Below are positions 9,933-20,672 of a stretch of 64,000 nt of DNA, piece by piece. The position numbers and the translations under genes are program-made. The notes below the pieces were generated by a model. The model did not search any database and was not told the origin of the DNA. It saw only the letters and a list, made by a program, of their open reading frames with translations. Position 1 is the stretch's first letter, and the number at the start of each line of letters is the position of its first letter. The DNA lies in assembly GCA_030323885.1 (NCBI GenBank), contig CM059187.1, positions 137,674,415 to 137,738,414 of the forward strand. Direction: 5' to 3'. The DNA comes from Branchipolynoe longqiensis. Taxonomy: Eukaryota > Annelida > Polychaeta > Phyllodocida > Polynoidae.

Positions 9933-9991
9933 TTAAGCGTCTAACATGTTGTGGGTGCCAGTGTAGCATGCCTCCTCTGCGTACACATCAT
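9933..9991 (-). CDS. Candidate terminal exon (very short)
   Basis: The minus strand reads DVYAEEACYTGTHNMLDA then TAA, with a possible AG acceptor at 9992-9993. The upstream pyrimidine tract would lie inside the TIR element that starts at 10001. Composition looks coding, but the exon is only 59 nt, no AATAAA was found nearby and the product is unknown. It could be chance. Confidence 0.2.
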
Positions 9992-10000
9992 CTTGGCAAA

Positions 10001-10521
10001 GGCCCGGTCACATACACGTAGTTGAATGTAGTAAAGGCTAATGTAGTTGAAGGTAGTTGAAGGTACCAGCATCCATACTTCTCCTTTGTAATAATGTTGG
10101 TAGGCCGTGAGTTCCGATCTAATCTTTGGACATGTTCAAAAGAGCGCTACGTTAGGGGCTGAATTTGCATCCGTGATGCTAATATACTCTAGCATAATCT
10201 AGCATGCTCTAGCATACTCTAGCATACTCTAGTGTACTTGGATGAAGTCCTGGTCACAGAGCCGTTAGTGGATGTAGGTGAATGTAGTGGAGGCTAACAT
10301 AGTTGAACGTAGTTGAACATACCGGCATCCATACCGTAACGTATTTATCCGTACTGTAATGTATTTATCCGTACCGTAAAGTATTTATCTGTACCAAAAC
10401 CTGCCCTACCTTCACATATTTCAATGTAGTTTAACGTACTTACACTACGTTTGACCCACGTTAGCCTACACTAGGTTCACCTACGTTCAAATACATCCAC
10501 TATCGTGTATGTGACCGGCCC
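10001..10521. mobile_element. TIR element, GTCACA group (family 3)
   Basis: Inverted ends GGCCCGGTCACATACACG and complement of CGTGTATGTGACCGGCCC. The interior is built from GTAGTTGAATGTAG, TCTAGCATAC and CGTAAYGTATTTATCCGTAC words. An internal near-palindrome TTTGGACATGTTCAAA lies at 10125-10140, as in related elements at 14862, 20293 and 47935. No transposase frame, so non-autonomous. Confidence 0.75.
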
Positions 10522-11290
10522 ATAAGAATCTAGGTCTAGAATCTCGGTCACAACTTGATATCGACAACAGAAGGCTTGCCACGGTTGCTGTCGTTATTAT
10601 TAAGCATCCTCTTGCATTAGATATATCCAGACGTAGAAATTGGTAATTATCTTTACTGCGAAGCTAATTCGTGGCACGATATACTTAACAAAATATATTT
10701 AATTTGACAGCAATTCAATATTAATGGACTATGCAGATGTACATAATCTAAATCTAAATATGAGGTGTTTCTCTCTTGTCAAAAAGAACCAAACTCCTTC
10801 AAAGTGATGTTGTGCATGTGTTGCTCTTTTGGGAACTTTTTGTCATCCTTTGTAATGGGTTATAAGCCTTTAGTTTCTAAAAGAGCATCGGATTAAACAA
10901 GCAGCCAGCTAGCTACCAGCTAGAGTGCAGCCCAGTGTTTGTATGATACCTGTATCTCAAAGGAGAAAGAGATTTACACTTTGCTGTTATACTATCCTGG
11001 GTATACTATCCTAGGTACATGTGAAGGACAACCTTTGTTTTACCGGGTCCTTGCCCCCAGTAAATCGTAGGGCCCGATGTAATAGAAGATAATAATATAC
11101 TTATTCTCCCAGCTCCACTGCATGCCAGTGCAACTAGCTATTATACTTGTACTCGCCATTTTTGCAGTTATTTACCAACATGCTATCCAACACCTATATC
11201 ATATCAAAATTTGGTAAATACCCGGAAGGGAATCACTCAGACCAGAATCTGATACTCAATGTGTAACAAGCTTAATCTTCACTTAAACTA
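10522..11290. other. Unassigned 770-bp spacer
   Basis: Unique-looking sequence with no recognised gene, SINE or TIR element. A short tandem duplication (TATACTATCCTGGG / TATACTATCCTAGG) sits at about 10986-11012. Confidence 0.5.
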
Positions 11291-11864
11291 AGCTGCATAG
11301 CCCGATGAAGCATCAAATTTCCCAAACCAAAACCCTCACCTAGATTTAATTCTACAAATCGAACTTAGATACTAATACACTTACTAAGCATTTGTTGCCA
11401 CATAGAAGGGCACATGGTGTTAATTTTAATAGAAACTATTATTGCATCAAGCCTATGGTTTCAGAGTTTCGGCATGCTTGCCAACATTGATTTGGCATGT
11501 TATCACTTCAAATATCTCCAAAGTTAGCCATCTAAACTAAAGGTTACTTCAACCTAAAGTAAAGTAGATCATAATGATCAATCTAATCTATTGATATATT
11601 AATTTGGCATGTTGTCACTTCAAAGCTCTCCAAAGCCAGCAATTTAAACTAAAAAGTCACCCCAACCTAAAGCGATGTAGATCATAATGATCAATCTAAT
11701 GTATTTATTTCAGAACATTAATTTGGCACATTTTCACTTCAAATAACTCCTATGTTTGCCGCTTAAATTAAAGGTTACTTCAACCTAAAGCAATGTTGAT
11801 CATAATGATCAATGTATTTATCTCAGAAAATTGTAGAAATTCAAAACCATCAGATTATGCAACT
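11291..11864. mobile_element. MITE family 1 with internal triplication
   Basis: Ends AGCTGCATAGCCCGATGA and complement of CATCAGATTATGCAACT match family 1. TTAA follows at 11865-11868, while the left target has mutated to CTAA. At 574 bp it exceeds the usual 340-350 bp because a segment of about 110 bp (AATTTGGCAT through ATGATCAATCTAAT) occurs three times between about 11492 and 11820. Confidence 0.8.
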
Positions 11865-12235
11865 TTAAATAAAGACATACACATACACAAACCCGCACTT
11901 GCACAGCTCAGAATTAAAAACTGATTAAAGCTACGAGTCAGCTGTGTAATGTAAAACCAGATATCCATCAGATACACTGATAACCTGCTAAGTGTACAGG
12001 GTGTATTACGTAGAAAGCTGCAGGGGTTCATAATTAACCACAGCGGGTAAACCACCATGCGCAGCCAGCCGGGCAGGACCTACCACGTGACTGGGGTGTG
12101 TGGGGGTGGAGGTGTTCCTGGGAGCAGCTATGATGCTCGGATTGCCTTCGTTTTCACCAACAGTGAGACCACCCCTATATCATTACCGGCCGGTGTGAGG
12201 GATCAACTTGAACATGGCATTCAGTGCAATACACC

Positions 12236-12349
12236 GGGCGCGGTGGCCGAATCGGTAGAGGGCTGGTCTCGCGAGCGGAAGGTTGGGACTTCGGTTCCCG
12301 GTCGAGTCAAACTGATGTCTTATAAAATTAATACTGTGCTTTCTTTTAA
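12236..12349 (+). mobile_element. SINE-A head fragment
   Basis: GCGGTGGCCGAATCGGTAGA gives the A-box region and CTTCGGTTCCCGGTCGAGTC the B-box region. The body is cut off by the TIR element starting at 12350. Confidence 0.7.
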
Positions 12350-13039
12350 GGCCCTGTCACACTACGACGTACGGCATCAGGGCATGCTCAATGTTAGAAA
12401 ATTTGCCAGTACATCGGCATTCGTCGAACTTTTCAGCGGCGTGGGATAAAAATGGGCGTATACACAATGTACACACACCGTATGTAACATATGCAGAATG
12501 TATCTCTGACTTATTGCTAGCAAATGAGAGCGTTCATGTGCCTCGCAAAATGTTTGCCAAATGCTCGCATATGCTCATGGAACGCTGATCAATGTTACAT
12601 ACGTTACTCCATCGCTAGAAGTATGCCATATACGTTAAATACACTGGAGATACAGCAGGCATACCTTTTAAGTACGTTAGGAGTACGTAATGCATACGTT
12701 GGTAGTAGGCGGACTGTACATTCTGACCGGCTGAACGTACGGCTAACATGCAGCAATGTATACCAACATATCCCTAACATACTCCCAATGTACGCCGATG
12801 TATCCTGAATGTACACACAGCGTGCGTTCAACGTACGAGCCACACGTTGGAAATTTTTAGCACGCACAACATTTTTTCGGAGCCTCGACGAACGGCGACG
12901 TAAGACGACATACTCGGAACATACCCGACGTATGCCCAACGTATACGTAACATATGACGACATACACCGATGTGTTGGTCGAAAATCACACACATATGTC
13001 GGCATACGCTAAGGCTATACGTCATACTGCGATAGGCCC
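12350..13039. mobile_element. TIR element, GTCACA group (family 2b)
   Basis: The left end GGCCCTGTCACACTACGACG and the complement of the right end (GGGCCTATCGCAGTATGACG) are inverted repeats, flanked by TTAA on both sides. The interior is packed with TACGT, CGTACG and ATACG words. An opposite-orientation relative lies at 21827-22555. No transposase frame. Confidence 0.75.
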
Positions 13040-13149
13040 TTAAGCGGGTTAGAACTATAAGTTCAGCTTACAATACCTGCACAAACATAGACTTAAACTA
13101 AAGGGAGTCGAGGTGTGTAATCGTAGTACTATTAGCAGACTAACGGCCG

Positions 13150-13795
13150 CCATGCACAAGGTCACGCACTGGTCATGTGCAAGGTCATGGACCGGTCATG
13201 TACAAGGCCACTCACCAGCTATGCACAAGCTCATGCCTCTGCCATGTGCAAGGTCATGCACCAGCCTTGTGCATGGTCAAGTGCAGATCATGTGAAGGGC
13301 CATATATAAATCATATGTAAGGTCATGCGTCAGCCATGCATCGTGCAGTTATGCATCGTGCATGTGTAGGTCATATGTACGGTCATGCGTCGTCCATGTG
13401 CAGGTCATGTGTGGGATTGTGCAGCGGCCATGTGTAGGTCATGTGTACGGTCATGCATCACCCATGTGAAATTCATTGTACGGTCATGAATCGGTCAGGT
13501 GTTAGTCATGCATATTGTCATGTGCCAGCCATATGCTGGTCACATTACACTCATTCATCAGCAATATGCAGGCCATACATAAGATCATCCATTTGGCCAT
13601 GTGCAAGTCATGTATACGGTCATGCATCGGCCATGTGCTGGTAATGGGTATGGTCATGGGTATGGTCATGTGTATGGTCATGCGTTGGCCATGTGCATGT
13701 CATGGTCTATGGTCATGTCTATGGTTATGCATCGGCAATGTGCAGGTCATGTGTAAGGTCATGAGTCGGCCATGTGCCGGCCATGTGCAAGGCCG
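13150..13795 (+). repeat. Degenerate GGTCATG minisatellite
   Basis: About 35 irregular repeats of GGTCATG(T/C)(G/A)(C/T) and GGCCATGTGCA words with variable spacing. The few open frames translate the repeat and show no domain. Confidence 0.8.
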
Positions 13796-13977
13796 GCCTG
13801 GCCTCCTCCTGGCGAGGACGTGCTCGAGCACTGGAGGCAGCCGTGTTGTGTGTTGGCCGCCATGTTGATTGATTGGTTGCTATGGCAACACACTTCCCGG
13901 AATAGCTGTCAGAGCTGCTGGTTGTTTTTGCGTGGTGCCGCCTTGACGGATCTGGCCCAGCAACGCGGGAATAACCG

Positions 13978-14778
13978 CCGGAGGAGGAGGAGGGGGGAGG
14001 GGGGAGGTGGAGGAGGGAGGAGGAAGAGGGGGGAGGAGGAGGGGACGGGGAGGAGGGAGAGAGAGGGGGAGAGGAGGGGGGGAGGAGGAGGAGGAGGGGG
14101 GAGGAGGAGGAGGAGGGGAGGAGGGAGGAGGAGGGGTCGGGGGACGAGGGAGAGGAGGAGGAGAAGGGGGAGGAGGAGGAGGTAGCGGGGGAGGAGGAGG
14201 TGGAGGGGAGGGGGAGGAGGAGGAGGGGGAGAAGGAAGGGGGAGGAGGAGGGAGGAGGGGGGGAGGGGAGGAGGGGGAGGAGGAGGGGAGGAGGAGAAGG
14301 GGGAGGAGGGGGGGAGGAGGGGGAGGAGGATAAGGGGGAGGAGTAGGGAGGAGGGGAGGAGAAGGAGGAGGAGGATGGAGAAGAGGAGGGGGAGGAGGAG
14401 GATGAGGGGAGGAGGAGGAGGAGAAGGGGGAGGAGGAGGGGGGGGAGGGGGGAGGAGGGGGAGGAGGAGGGGGAGGGGGAAGGAGGGGGATGAGGGGGGA
14501 GGAAGGGGGAGGGGAGGAGGGGGAAAGAGGAGAAGGGGAGGAGGAGGGGGGGAGGAGGGGGAGGGGGAGGAGGAGGGAGAGGAGGGGAGGAGGAGGGGGG
14601 GGAGGGGGGAGAGGAGGGGGAAGGAGGAGGAGAGGGGGAGGAAGAGGAGGGGGAGGAGGAGGAGGAGGAGGGGAGGAGGGAGAGGAGGAGGAGGAGGGGG
14701 GAGGAGGGGGAGGAGGAGGGGAGACGGGAGAGGGTGGGGAAGAGGACGGGAGGGGAGGGTGGGGGAAGGGGAGGGTCT
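13978..14778 (+). repeat. Homopurine (GGA)n-rich tract, about 800 bp
   Basis: The plus strand is almost purely G and A, with only a handful of T or C interruptions, arranged as GGAGGAGG and GGGGGAGG words. Such tracts can form triplex (H-DNA) and G-quadruplex structures. Long open frames on both strands (poly-Arg/Gly and poly-Pro/Ser) follow from composition and are not genes. Confidence 0.9.
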
Positions 14779-14789
14779 GACACAGCAAA

Positions 14790-15139
14790 ATCACACCTGC
14801 CCTTGAGCGCAGTCAGTCGATGCATATCCGTTGATATCCGTTGATATCCGGCCCGATCCATTAAAAGTTTTGAACATGCACAAAACTTGTAATGGATGCC
14901 ACCGGATTTACGTCTACGGTTCTTGTCCGGTTTGAGTTTGTTTCGTCCGTTGGCTATCCGTTCATGTCCAGTTCATATCCATTTCATGCCCGTTTCATGG
15001 CCGTTCTTCCAGCACCCTTTGACCCAATATCGCAACATTTTGACACATTTTAATACATTTTGATACTTATCACGCCCGAACACCACCGGGCTAGACAATT
15101 CTGTCCGTTGCTCAATCCGGCGAGGTGTGACAGGGTCTT
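14790..15139. mobile_element. TIR element, GTCACA group (family 4), left end eroded
   Basis: The right end reads (complement) GACCCTGTCACACCTCGCC, close to the ends of the other GTCACA-group elements. The left end near 14790 is poorly conserved (TCACACCTGCC). The interior iterates TATCCGTT and GTTCATATCC words and holds the palindrome-like AAAAGTTTTGAACATGCACA followed by AAACTT at 14862-14889. Confidence 0.55.
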
Positions 15140-15214
15140 TACTCTCGAGTAATACATGATATTGCCATGTGTTTACTTTCTAATGTACAGTAACCAGCAT
15201 GTCGCCGTGACTGT

Positions 15215-15905
15215 GATGTACTCCTTGTCCATGCACATGTCTCCATGATAATTGATAGTACATGTGACACACTCCCTATCCATACACATGTCTACATGGG
15301 ACACACTTTATCCATACACATGCTTACATGTGATATCCATACACATGTCTACATGGGACACTCTTTATATCCATACACATGTCTACATGTGATATACAAA
15401 CACATGTCTACATGTGATATCATACACATGTATACATGGGACACTCCTTATCCATACACATGTCTATATGTGATATACATACACATGCATGCATGTCATA
15501 TCCATACACATGTCCACATGGGACATTCCTTATCCATATGCATGTCTACATGTGATATACATACACATGCCTACATATGATATCCATACACATGTCTACA
15601 TGTGATATCCATACACATGCATACATGGGACACTCCTTATCCATACACATATCCATACACATGTATACATATGATATATGTACACATGTCTACATGTGAT
15701 ATTCATACACATGTCTATATGTGATACTCATACACATGTCTACATGTGATATCCATACACATATATATGTGTGATACTCATACACATGTCTACATGTGAT
15801 ATCCATACACATGTATATATGCGACACACTCCTTATCCATACAAATGTCTACATGTAGCACACAGTCAATAACCATACCCATGTCTACACGTGACACACT
15901 GGAAA
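15215..15905 (+). repeat. About 25-bp ACACATG minisatellite
   Basis: Units such as ATCCATACACATGTCTACAT followed by GTGAT repeat roughly 25 times, with occasional GGGACACTCCTT spacers. Non-coding. Confidence 0.85.
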
Positions 15906-15943
15906 CGTGGGGTGGGGTATATATGCACCCAATAATGATCAAA

Positions 15944-16084
15944 CACACTCACTCACACACACTCACACATTCACTCACACATTCACTCACACACTGAGAC
16001 ACTCACATTCACTCACAGTCACACACTCACACACGCACTCACACACACACCCTCACACGCACTCACACACATACACACACACAC
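15944..16084 (+). repeat. (CACTCA)n / (CA)n array
   Basis: ACACTCACACATTCACTCAC-type repeats merge into CA dinucleotides. Confidence 0.85.
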
Positions 16085-16115
16085 CTCAGTATGACGTTCC
16101 CCTCCTGACACCTAC

Positions 16116-16224
16116 CGGTGAAAGTCATCAGCCACTTCCTGAATGGTTCCCATGGGCACCGGCGGCCTCCTGTAAATGGGATAGGTGATGGGGTTCCTCA
16201 TGTTTGTCCAGGTGTAGGCAATGT
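16116..16224 (-). CDS. Candidate internal exon, product unknown
   Basis: The minus strand encodes about 36 residues including NMRNPITYPIYRRPPVPMG and IQEVADDF. A good donor follows (CACCG|GTAGGT at 16115/16114). An AG precedes at 16225-16226, but its pyrimidine tract is weak, and a TGA lies in frame just upstream, so the acceptor must be there if the exon is real. Amino-acid content (aromatic, Pro, Arg) looks coding. The protein was not recognised. It could belong to the same minus-strand gene as 4160-4532, though nothing links them. Confidence 0.35.
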
Positions 16225-16526
16225 CTCAGTGTACAGCCTGGTGTAGTATCCTGCAGGATAATGGCTCCCAACCCCGGCACTGGCCAGTGTGCACAGTGCA
16301 CTGTCCCAGCACCAATGCATATGTCTACTACACGTGCGTGTGCCCGGCCCCCGTGCACAACTCACTCACTCAAGGCGCCAACAAAGAATGTTTCTTCAGC
16401 TCGACGCCGCTAAGAATAGGACACGACTACTGAGACGCCGTCACGTGGTTGAGTTGGTTCGTTTTGTGTTTTATTCCTCCAGGGTGTTCGCCTCGTCTCG
16501 ACTCTAGGGTGAAGCTGGTTATTAAT

Positions 16527-16541
16527 ACTAGGTGGCGCTGT
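16527..16541 (+). promoter_or_regulatory. CTCF-like motif
   Basis: TACTAGGTGGCGCTG resembles the CTCF core CCASYAGRKGGCR, with one mismatch at the 5' end. Function unproven. Confidence 0.25.
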
Positions 16542-16636
16542 TCAGGGACATGCGTGAATTAGTCTGATTAGCTGGATGTTATTACAATATTAGGTAGTGG
16601 GCAAATAATGATGTACCTGGGTGCCTCACTGACAGG

Positions 16637-17420
16637 GTGAGTGAGTGTGTGGGTGTGTGGGTGAATGAGTGTGGGTGAGTGAGTGAGTGAGTGAATGGGT
16701 GAGTGAGAAAGCGAGTGAGTGAGTAAGTGAGTGGTGAGTGAATGAGTGGGTGACTGAATGTGTGAGTGGGTGGATGAGTGAATGAGTGAGTGAATGGGTG
16801 AGTGAGAAAGCGAGTGAGTGAGTAAGTGAGTGGTGAGTGAATGAGTGGGTGACTGAATGTGTGAGTGAGTGGGTGAGTGAATGAGTAAGTGAGCGGGTGA
16901 GTGAGAAAGCGAGTGAGTGAGTAAGTGAGTGGGTGAGTGAATGAGTGGGTGAGTGAATGAGTGGGTGAGTGAATGAGTGGGTGAGTGGATGAGTGAATGA
17001 GTAAGTGAGTGGGTGAGTGAATGAGTAAGTGAGCGGGTGAGTGAGAAAGCGAGTGAGTAAGTAAGTGAGTGGGTGAGTGAATGAGTAAGTGAGTGGGTGA
17101 CTGAATGTGTGAGTGAGTGGGTGAGTGAGTGGGTGAGCGAATGTTTGAGTGGGTGAGCGAATGTTTGAATGAGTGAGTGAATGAATGGGTGGATGAGTGA
17201 GTGAGTAACTGAGTGAGTTAGTGAAAGAGTGAGTGAGTTAGTGAGTGAGTGAGAAGATGAGTCAGGGAGTCAATGAGAAAATAAGTCAGTGAGGAAATGA
17301 GTCAGTGAGTAACTGAGTGAATAAGTGAGATCGCGTTGAACGACTAGGTCATAGGTGAGAGTGAGTCAGTGAGTCATTTAATCCGTGTGTGAGTCAGTGA
17401 GCCAGTGAGAAAATGAGTGT
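16637..17420 (+). repeat. (GTGA)n tetranucleotide array, about 780 bp
   Basis: GAGTGAGTGAGTGGGTGAGT-type sequence with higher-order copies of a longer block containing GAGTGAGAAAGCGAGTGAGT (about 16700, 16800, 16900 and 17040). The array decays after about 17220. Confidence 0.9.
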
Positions 17421-17529
17421 CAGGAAAGGATTAATGGAATAACTGAGAAGGGGAGTGCATTTGAGTGAGTGGGAGGGTGGGTGGGTGGTTAAGAGATTGA
17501 GGAGGTAAAGCAATGACTGTTTAGCTGAG

Positions 17530-17625
17530 TGTGTTGGTTGTTGGAGTTTTATGTCCTGACTTATGTCATATCATGACTTGTGACAGTGTGCATTTACCAT
17601 GACTTCATAGGGCTGCCACACTCGG
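17530..17625 (-). mobile_element. SINE-A 3' fragment
   Basis: GGTTGTTGGAGTTTTATGTC, then CATATCATGACTTGTGACAG, match the SINE-A tail in minus orientation. Confidence 0.55.
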
Positions 17626-17651
17626 AGACCTTTCACATTTAAACAAAGGTA

Positions 17652-18065
17652 TTACAGGTTATGTGTTTCATAAAAGCATTGTCGGTGGAATGTAAAATCA
17701 CTACATTTCAATAAAATGTGTTCCAGTGTCAACAACCATGGACATCCAAAACATTCTCGTGGCTCCTCACCTTTTTAGATAAAATAGTGAGTCATCCTAG
17801 AATGGCCAATACGGCATCTTGTTAAAACAACCTGGTCCCACAGTCATTCCAGACAACTACGCAGCAGTCCGTTCACCATAATTCTACGGAGCTTGTTGTT
17901 TGGGTGTTCATTGCATTCAATTTATCTTACGTCCCAGATGTATATTTGAATGGTAGGTCTCAGATCACAGTGGGGAATGTGACATTGTTCCAAAGGAGCA
18001 GTCAGTACTCGGGTGGCCGCTTTATCTGCTCTCTCATTCCCCGATGTGATGCTGATGTGATGATT
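17652..18065 (-). pseudogene. LINE remnant: RNase H end and C-terminal zinc-knuckle-like region
   Basis: Minus-strand frames give GNERADKAA, a typical end of the RNase H domain of I/Jockey-group non-LTR retrotransposons. After frame changes come RCRIGHSRMTH and then CFGCPWLLTLEHILLKC, matching the conserved C-terminal region after RNase H (R-x-R-x-GH...TH, C-x2-C...H...C). At least one frameshift and an in-frame TAA break it. A dead 3' fragment, not a gene. Confidence 0.7.
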
Positions 18066-18354
18066 GCGTGATTGTGTGATTGTGTGATTGTGTGTGTGAG
18101 TGAGTGTGTGAGTGTGTGAGTGTGTGAGGCGGGACGAGTCATGGCAAGTGTGCCATATAGGCGAACACATGAAGGTGGAAAAGATTAAGTACGGAGAGTT
18201 AGTGGATTGGGCCAATAGATCACATTGCATAAGTACCACCCCAACAGCATACCCCGCTAAGGTCAAGGTGCCCTGCAATACTCAGACTCAGACACAACAC
18301 AGACAAACAACTACCTCAGCTCATTGCTGGCTTGTTTCCCGCCGACCACTTGAG
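18066..18354. other. Unassigned spacer
   Basis: Short (GTGA/GTGTGA)n runs near 18062-18126, then sequence without a recognised feature. Confidence 0.5.
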
Positions 18355-19082
18355 AAGGAACAACCCCACCCTCACCTCAAACCCCACCCCACCTCACCTC
18401 CACCCCCACCTCACCTCCACCCCCACCTCACACCCACCCCACCTCACCCCCTCCAGTCCCACCTCACCTCCACCCCCACCTCACATCCTTCACCCCACCT
18501 CACATCCTTCACCCACCTCAACCATCCCCCACCCACTCCCCCACCCACCTCTCATCCACCCACCCTCTCCACCTCCACCTCCCTCTCCACCCCACCACCC
18601 ACCTCCCCCCACCGCTCACTCCACCCTCCCCCCCCCTCCTCACTCCCACCTCAACCCCTCCACCACCTCACCTCCACCCCCACCCGCCACCCCCATCGCA
18701 CTCCCTCCACCCCACCCCCTCCACCCCCACCTCACCCCCTTCTCAACCCCCCTCCTCACCCCATAACCCCCACCTCAAGTACACATCACCCCCTCCACAC
18801 ACACCTCACCCCCTCCACCTCCCTCACCCCCTCCACCTCCATCTCACCCCCTCACCCCACCGCACTCCCTCAACCCCCACCTCACCTCCATCCCACCCCA
18901 CCTCCAACCCCACCTCAACTCCACATCACCCCCTCCACCCCTCACCCATCCACCCAACATCACCCCCTCCACCCCCACCACCACCCTCACCTCCACTCCA
19001 CCCCACCTCACCTCCACCCCCACCGCACCTCCACTCACCCCTTCTACCCCACCTCACCCCCGCCACCCCACTCACCCCAAAC
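18355..19082 (+). repeat. (CCACCTCAC)n pyrimidine-rich array, about 730 bp
   Basis: CCCCACCTCACCTCCACCCC-type repeats with no G for long stretches. The long Pro/His/Thr/Ser frames across it are artefacts of composition. Confidence 0.9.
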
Positions 19083-19267
19083 ACCTACCCATCACTGCCA
19101 TTGCCCAGTTCTAATGAGTAGACGTGATGGGGACTTTGGTTCATTCCAGTAGGTGATTACCATCACGTGACCTTGCTGACACGGCGTATGGTGGATCGCC
19201 AGTCCACGTCGGTGTCGAATATAACCGTTATAAGTGTGTGTAGACTGGTCCCAGGTCCTGCGAACGG

Positions 19268-19598
19268 TCAGGGTGGTCGAATCGATAGGGCGCAAGCCTC
19301 CCGTGCGGGAGAACGAGAGTTCAATTCCAGGTCGAATGAAACCAAAGACTTACAAAATTGATACTTCTCGCTTCCTAGCCTGGCACTCAGCTTTAATAGG
19401 ATAGGGCAAGTAGTGGTTTGCTCAGTGTTAGGATAATGTGACTGAGTGGGATATTGGGTGATAGTGATGGCGGCCTGATTTCCCAATGGGGCAGCATTAT
19501 AAAGACACCATGATAGTGCTCCACTGGGAAATCAGGCCGCCAGCACCATGACCCAATATCCCACTCAGTCACATTATCCCGACACTGAGCCAACCAGT
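19268..19598. mobile_element. SINE-A pair, head-to-head inverted
   Basis: A plus-strand SINE-A (19268-19518) with tRNA-like head GGGTGGTCGAATCGATAGGG and B box AGTTCAATTCC lacks its tail. It meets an inverted SINE-A segment (19519-19598; CCACTGGGAAATCAGGCCGC). The roughly 80-bp complementary parts can fold into a hairpin in RNA. Confidence 0.75.
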
Positions 19599-19780
19599 CA
19601 TGAAGAGGTACTTGGTACTGGTAGCCTGTATATTACAGGTGGCAACAATTACTCAGTTGTTACTGAGAAGTGGGACAGTGGCACAAAACACCGCACGACT
19701 CGTGTTGCTTTGTTTTGCTACGACAACCATGTACTACTTGGCAGGTAGGGCTGGGGCTTGTAAGGAATGTTATACATCAT

Positions 19781-20477
19781 GGGGCTGTCACACTACGACG
19801 TAACGACGTCAACGTAGGGAGAACGTGAAGAACGTTGAACTTCTCGGCGTAGTATGCAAATTTGGGCACAAGTTGAACGTGAATGCAGCGTAGTTGATGA
19901 GAGCGTAACGTCGGTAAAGCGTAGTGATAGCGTAGTTCAATGCGAGAGGACAACGTAATTACGCTGACGGTACGTTATTAACGTTATTCGATCGCCAGAA
20001 CTACGTTGCTTTACGTTACCTTACGTTACTTACGTCATGAAATGTTGGCAAAACGTTCGGCGTACGTTCTCCAGACGTTTTCCTGACGTTTTCCTATCGT
20101 TTTCCTGACGTTCCCATTACGCCGTGTGTACATTTCCACTGGCGTTAATGTGGGTCGACGTAGTGGAACGTAGTAGAACGTAGTAGAACGTAGTGACCAG
20201 CGTTTGACTAACGTCCATTTAACGTCATTGACGTTCGCCAAACGTTTACAGAACGTACGGCAAACGTAAACCCTTACGTTCTAGTTACATCGAAAGTTTT
20301 GAACAGGTTCAAAACTTTGATGCACACCAACGTAACACAACGTAACATGACGTAGCTCGACGTCAGTCTAACGTCATTCTGACGTCATCATAACGTAATC
20401 CAACGTACGTCAACGTAATGACGAAAAATCTCCACGTCAGGCTTACGTTGGCTCATTACATCGTAGTGTGACAGGGG
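19781..20477. mobile_element. TIR element, GTCACA group (family 2a)
   Basis: The left end GGGGCTGTCACACTACGACG pairs with the complement of the right end (CCCCTGTCACACTACGATG). The interior consists largely of AACGT, CGTAGT and TTACGTT words. A 26-bp near-perfect palindrome, TTTTGAACAGGTTCAAAA at its core, lies at 20293-20318. A sister copy is at 47502-48111. Confidence 0.8.
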
Positions 20478-20499
20478 TATTAGATGCTTGTGATGATGC

Positions 20500-20520
20500 C
20501 ATATATATATAACATGTATA

Positions 20521-20555
<35 letters not shown>

Positions 20556-20672
20556 TATATATGTATAAATATATGTATATATGTATAATATATGTATGTG
20601 TATATACATGTATATGTGTGCATATATGTGTACATATGTGTAAATGTGTAAATGTGTATGCATATATATGTC
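20500..20672. repeat. (TA)n / (TATG)n microsatellite
   Basis: TA dinucleotides grade into TATATGTG repeats, immediately downstream (minus strand) of the coding fragment at 20673-21103. Confidence 0.85.

Noticed and set aside
12057..12449. A 130-codon plus-strand frame
   Set aside because: It runs through a SINE-A head and into a TIR element, so it is a chance frame across repeats.
13725..14861. Long Pro/Ser-rich and Arg/Gly-rich open frames on both strands
   Set aside because: They are translations of a homopurine repeat tract. No start context, splice sites or domain composition supports a gene.
15215..15905. CRISPR-like array of regular repeats
   Set aside because: Repeats are contiguous, with no unique spacers, in a eukaryotic context.
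18112..19152. A 346-codon Pro/His/Thr frame
   Set aside because: It spans a CCACCT array; frame openness follows from the lack of T-A-rich stops.
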